Source of the DNA: Clostridia bacterium
GTDB taxonomy: Bacteria; Bacillota_A; Clostridia; Oscillospirales; Acutalibacteraceae
Direction: 5' to 3'
Assembly (NCBI GenBank): GCA_017549665.1
Contig: JAFYUD010000138.1
Span: forward strand, 1-7,540
Length of the DNA stretch: 7,540 bases
The translations under genes and the position numbers were made by a program. The notes beneath the pieces are model-generated. The model was given only the letters and a program-made list of their open reading frames with translations. It ran no database searches and was not told where the DNA came from. Numbering within the stretch: position 1 is the first letter of the stretch; each line of letters starts with the position of its first letter. Positions 5,897-7,540 of this stretch are shown here, one piece after another.

Positions 5897-7540
5897 CATC
5901 ATTTTCCGTTTCGGAGTTTTTTTTGCTTCTTGTTGCCTTTCTTTCGTAACCGCAACCCTCAGCAAGACATCTGATAACTGAGCCTCTGCCCTTGAAAAGT
6001 GATTTTCCGCATTCGGGACAAGCTTCAGAAATGGGAGAATCCCATGTCATGAAATTACAGTCAGGGTAATTTCCGCAGCCGAAGAAGGTGTGTCCTTTTC
6101 TGGACTTCTTTCCGATAACTTCACCACCGCATACGGGGCATTTACCCTCTGTATGCTCGACATAAGGCTTTGTGCTCTTACAGTCGGGATAACCGGGACA
6201 AGCAAGGAATTTACCGAATCTGCCGACCTTGATAACCATGTTACGGCCGCATTTTTCACAGGGAATGTCGGTTTTATCCTCTTCAAGCTGAATCTTGACA
6301 CCTGTCATAGATTCTTTTGCCTTTGCAAGTGTTGCTTCAAATTCATCATAGAATTCGTGAAGCATTGCGATATAATCAAGCTCACCTGCTTCAACGTCAT
6401 CAAGGCTTGTTTCCATGCCTGCGGTGAACTTTGTATTTACTATCTTGGGGAACTGCTCTTTGAGAAGCTTTGTTGTAGCAACACCAAGCTCTGTGGGCTT
6501 GAGCTGCTTGCGCTCTCTTATGACATAGTTCTTTGATGTGATTGTTGAAATGATTGTAGCATAGGTACTGGGTCTGCCTACGCCTGTTTCCTCAAGCACC
6601 TTGATAAGTGATGCTTCGGTATATCTTGCGGGAGGCTGTGTGAAATGCTGCTCGGGAAGAAGCTCCTTGAACTTGAGGTTGTCACCTTCGTGCATTTCGG
6701 GCATATTATTTTCACTTTCACCGTCTTCTTCATCAGTTGTCTGATAAAGCACTGTGAAACCGTCAAACTTAACTGAGTAACCGCTGGCTGAGAACATACA
6801 GAAGCCTTCTGAACCTGCTTTTTCAGCCTTGATTTCAACCTTGACTGTATCCTGAAGGCAGTTGACCATAAGGCTTGCCATAAATCTCTTCCAGATAAGG
6901 TCATAAAGCTTATACTGCTCTGAAGTAAGAGCTGACTTAGCCTGTTCGGGAGTAAGTGCAGGAACTGTGGGTCTGATAGCCTCGTGACCGTCCTGACTTC
7001 TGCCCTTTGTTTTGAAATAACGGGGCTTTTCGGGAAGATACTTTTCACCGTAAGTAGCTCTGATATAGTCGTTACCTGCTTTTCTTGACTCCTCTGAAAT
7101 ACGAAGTGAGTCAGTTCTCATGTAGGTAATAAGACCGATTGAGCCGTAACCGGGAATATCAAGACCTTCGTAAAGCTCCTGAGCAATTTTCATAGTACGC
7201 TTTGAAGTAAAGCCGAGTCTGTGAGATGCATCCTGCTGAAGTGTGGAAGTGATGAATGGAGGCATAGGCTGCTTCTTTCTTACACCCTTCTTTACACTGT
7301 CAACCGTGTATGTTGCGCCGTCAAGACGCTCAACATATTTGTCAGACTGTTCTTTATTCTCAATCTTTACTTTTCCTGTTTCGTCACCTGTAAATGCAGC
7401 CTTGAACACCTTTCTTGAGTGAGGTGCATTGAGCTTTGCTGTAAGTGACCAGTATTCTTCGGGAACGAAAGCATTTATTTCATCTTCCCTGTCAACGATA
7501 AGACGGACAGCAACACTCTGTACACGGCCTGCTGAAAGTC
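5889..7540 (-). CDS. topA: DNA topoisomerase I (type IA), C-terminal 549 residues (N-terminus off the window)
   Basis: TopA relaxes negatively supercoiled DNA by cutting one strand through a 5'-phosphotyrosine, passing the other strand and resealing; it limits R-loops behind RNA polymerase. The visible part starts inside the conserved LSAGRVQSVAVRLIVDRE segment, so the N-terminal Toprim domain (roughly 150-160 residues) lies beyond the window. The catalytic tyrosine is in GLITYMRTDS, visible residue 139, codon at 7122-7124. HEAIRPT (185-190 region) and TEASLIKVLEETGVGRPSTY (307-326) are further type IA hallmarks. The C-terminus has three four-cysteine zinc ribbons at genome positions of about 6180-6260, 6057-6140 and 5952-6020. 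The first two have the CPGYPDC/CGNYPDC form. The protein ends in a charged tail (Lys-rich, then Glu/Asp-rich) whose codons overlap the start of trmFO. The frame stays open to the window edge, so no start codon is seen. Confidence 0.97.
   Translation of the reverse strand, partial: LSAGRVQSVAVRLIVDREDEINAFVPEEYWSLTAKLNAPHSRKVFKAAFTGDETGKVKIENKEQSDKYVERLDGATYTVDSVKKGVRKKQPMPPFITSTLQQDASHRLGFTSKRTMKIAQELYEGLDIPGYGSIGLITYMRTDSLRISEESRKAGNDYIRATYGEKYLPEKPRYFKTKGRSQDGHEAIRPTVPALTPEQAKSALTSEQYKLYDLIWKRFMASLMVNCLQDTVKVEIKAEKAGSEGFCMFSASGYSVKFDGFTVLYQTTDEEDGESENNMPEMHEGDNLKFKELLPEQHFTQPPARYTEASLIKVLEETGVGRPSTYATIISTITSKNYVIRERKQLKPTELGVATTKLLKEQFPKIVNTKFTAGMETSLDDVEAGELDYIAMLHEFYDEFEATLAKAKESMTGVKIQLEEDKTDIPCEKCGRNMVIKVGRFGKFLACPGYPDCKSTKPYVEHTEGKCPVCGGEVIGKKSRKGHTFFGCGNYPDCNFMTWDSPISEACPECGKSLFKGRGSVIRCLAEGCGYERKATRSKKNSETENDDE
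5903..5907 (-). promoter_or_regulatory. Weak Shine-Dalgarno candidate for trmFO
   Basis: The coding strand reads CGGAAA directly before ATGATGATG. The GGA is 2 nt from the first ATG, 5 nt from the second and 8 nt from the third. Spacing therefore favours the second or third ATG, and the third agrees with the family N-terminus. The site lies inside the topA C-terminal codons. The match to the consensus is short, so this is tentative. Confidence 0.35.
5917..5924 (-). other. Run of eight A (coding strand) in the topA tail, a possible slippage site
   Basis: The coding strand has eight consecutive A between two C residues, read in topA as AGC AAA AAA AAC. The trmFO frame is open across this run and lies +1 to topA. 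An mRNA lacking one A, or a +1 ribosomal shift here, would join TopA residues directly to TrmFO. That the run exists and the frames line up is seen directly; that slippage happens is inference. The run may only reflect the two Lys codons and Asn codon it encodes. Confidence 0.3.

Noticed and set aside
5547..5981. Plus-strand open frame of 144 codons opposite trmFO and the topA tail
   Set aside because: It is the shadow of conserved trmFO and topA codons and shows no family motif.
6090..6536. Plus-strand open frame of 148 codons opposite the topA zinc-ribbon region
   Set aside because: Its many Cys residues come from the complement of topA codons. No zinc or secretion motif stands out, and the minus frame is certain.
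6578..7048. Minus-strand open frame of 156 codons in a second frame within topA
   Set aside because: It overlaps conserved type IA topoisomerase sequence, is Ser/Leu-rich as expected for an out-of-frame reading, and has no recognised motif.

Overview
This window carries five tightly packed housekeeping genes, all on the minus strand. Read in transcription order (high to low coordinates) they are topA (3' part only), trmFO, rnc, an Elp3-like radical SAM gene and smc (5' part only). Both outer genes run off the window. No tRNA, rRNA, CRISPR array, mobile element, attachment site, terminator or convincing promoter was found. No stretch over 300 bases lacks a gene, and the longest gap between coding regions is 9 nt.

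The content points to a Gram-positive Firmicute of class Clostridia, perhaps an Oscillospiraceae/Ruminococcus-like gut anaerobe. This is inference. TrmFO is the folate/FAD-dependent tRNA m5U54 methyltransferase typical of Firmicutes. Base composition is moderate to AT-leaning. To my knowledge, an Elp3-like radical SAM gene between rnc and smc is a clostridial pattern. Species cannot be fixed from the sequence.

Layout. 5889-7540: the C-terminal 549 residues of DNA topoisomerase I, with the catalytic Tyr and three zinc ribbons. 4589-5896: TrmFO, 435 residues, overlapping the end of topA by 8 nt. 3905-4579: RNase III, 224 residues, TTG start 9 nt after trmFO. 2907-3908: a 333-residue radical SAM protein overlapping rnc by 4 nt (ATGA). 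1-2905: the first 968 residues of the SMC chromosome-condensation ATPase, starting 1 nt after the radical SAM stop codon.

The layout suggests one polycistronic mRNA whose promoter lies beyond position 7540 and whose end lies below position 1. It couples DNA supercoiling (TopA) and chromosome organisation (SMC) with RNA maturation and tRNA modification (RNase III, TrmFO, possibly the radical SAM protein). In Bacillus subtilis topA-trmFO and rnc-smc are two separate clusters; here they are joined. I see no clearly new biological system. The least understood component is the radical SAM protein. The oddest sequence-level signals are at the gene junctions: an A8 run near the topA end where a +1 shift would fuse TopA to TrmFO, and rnc lying in the same frame as trmFO just past one UGA.
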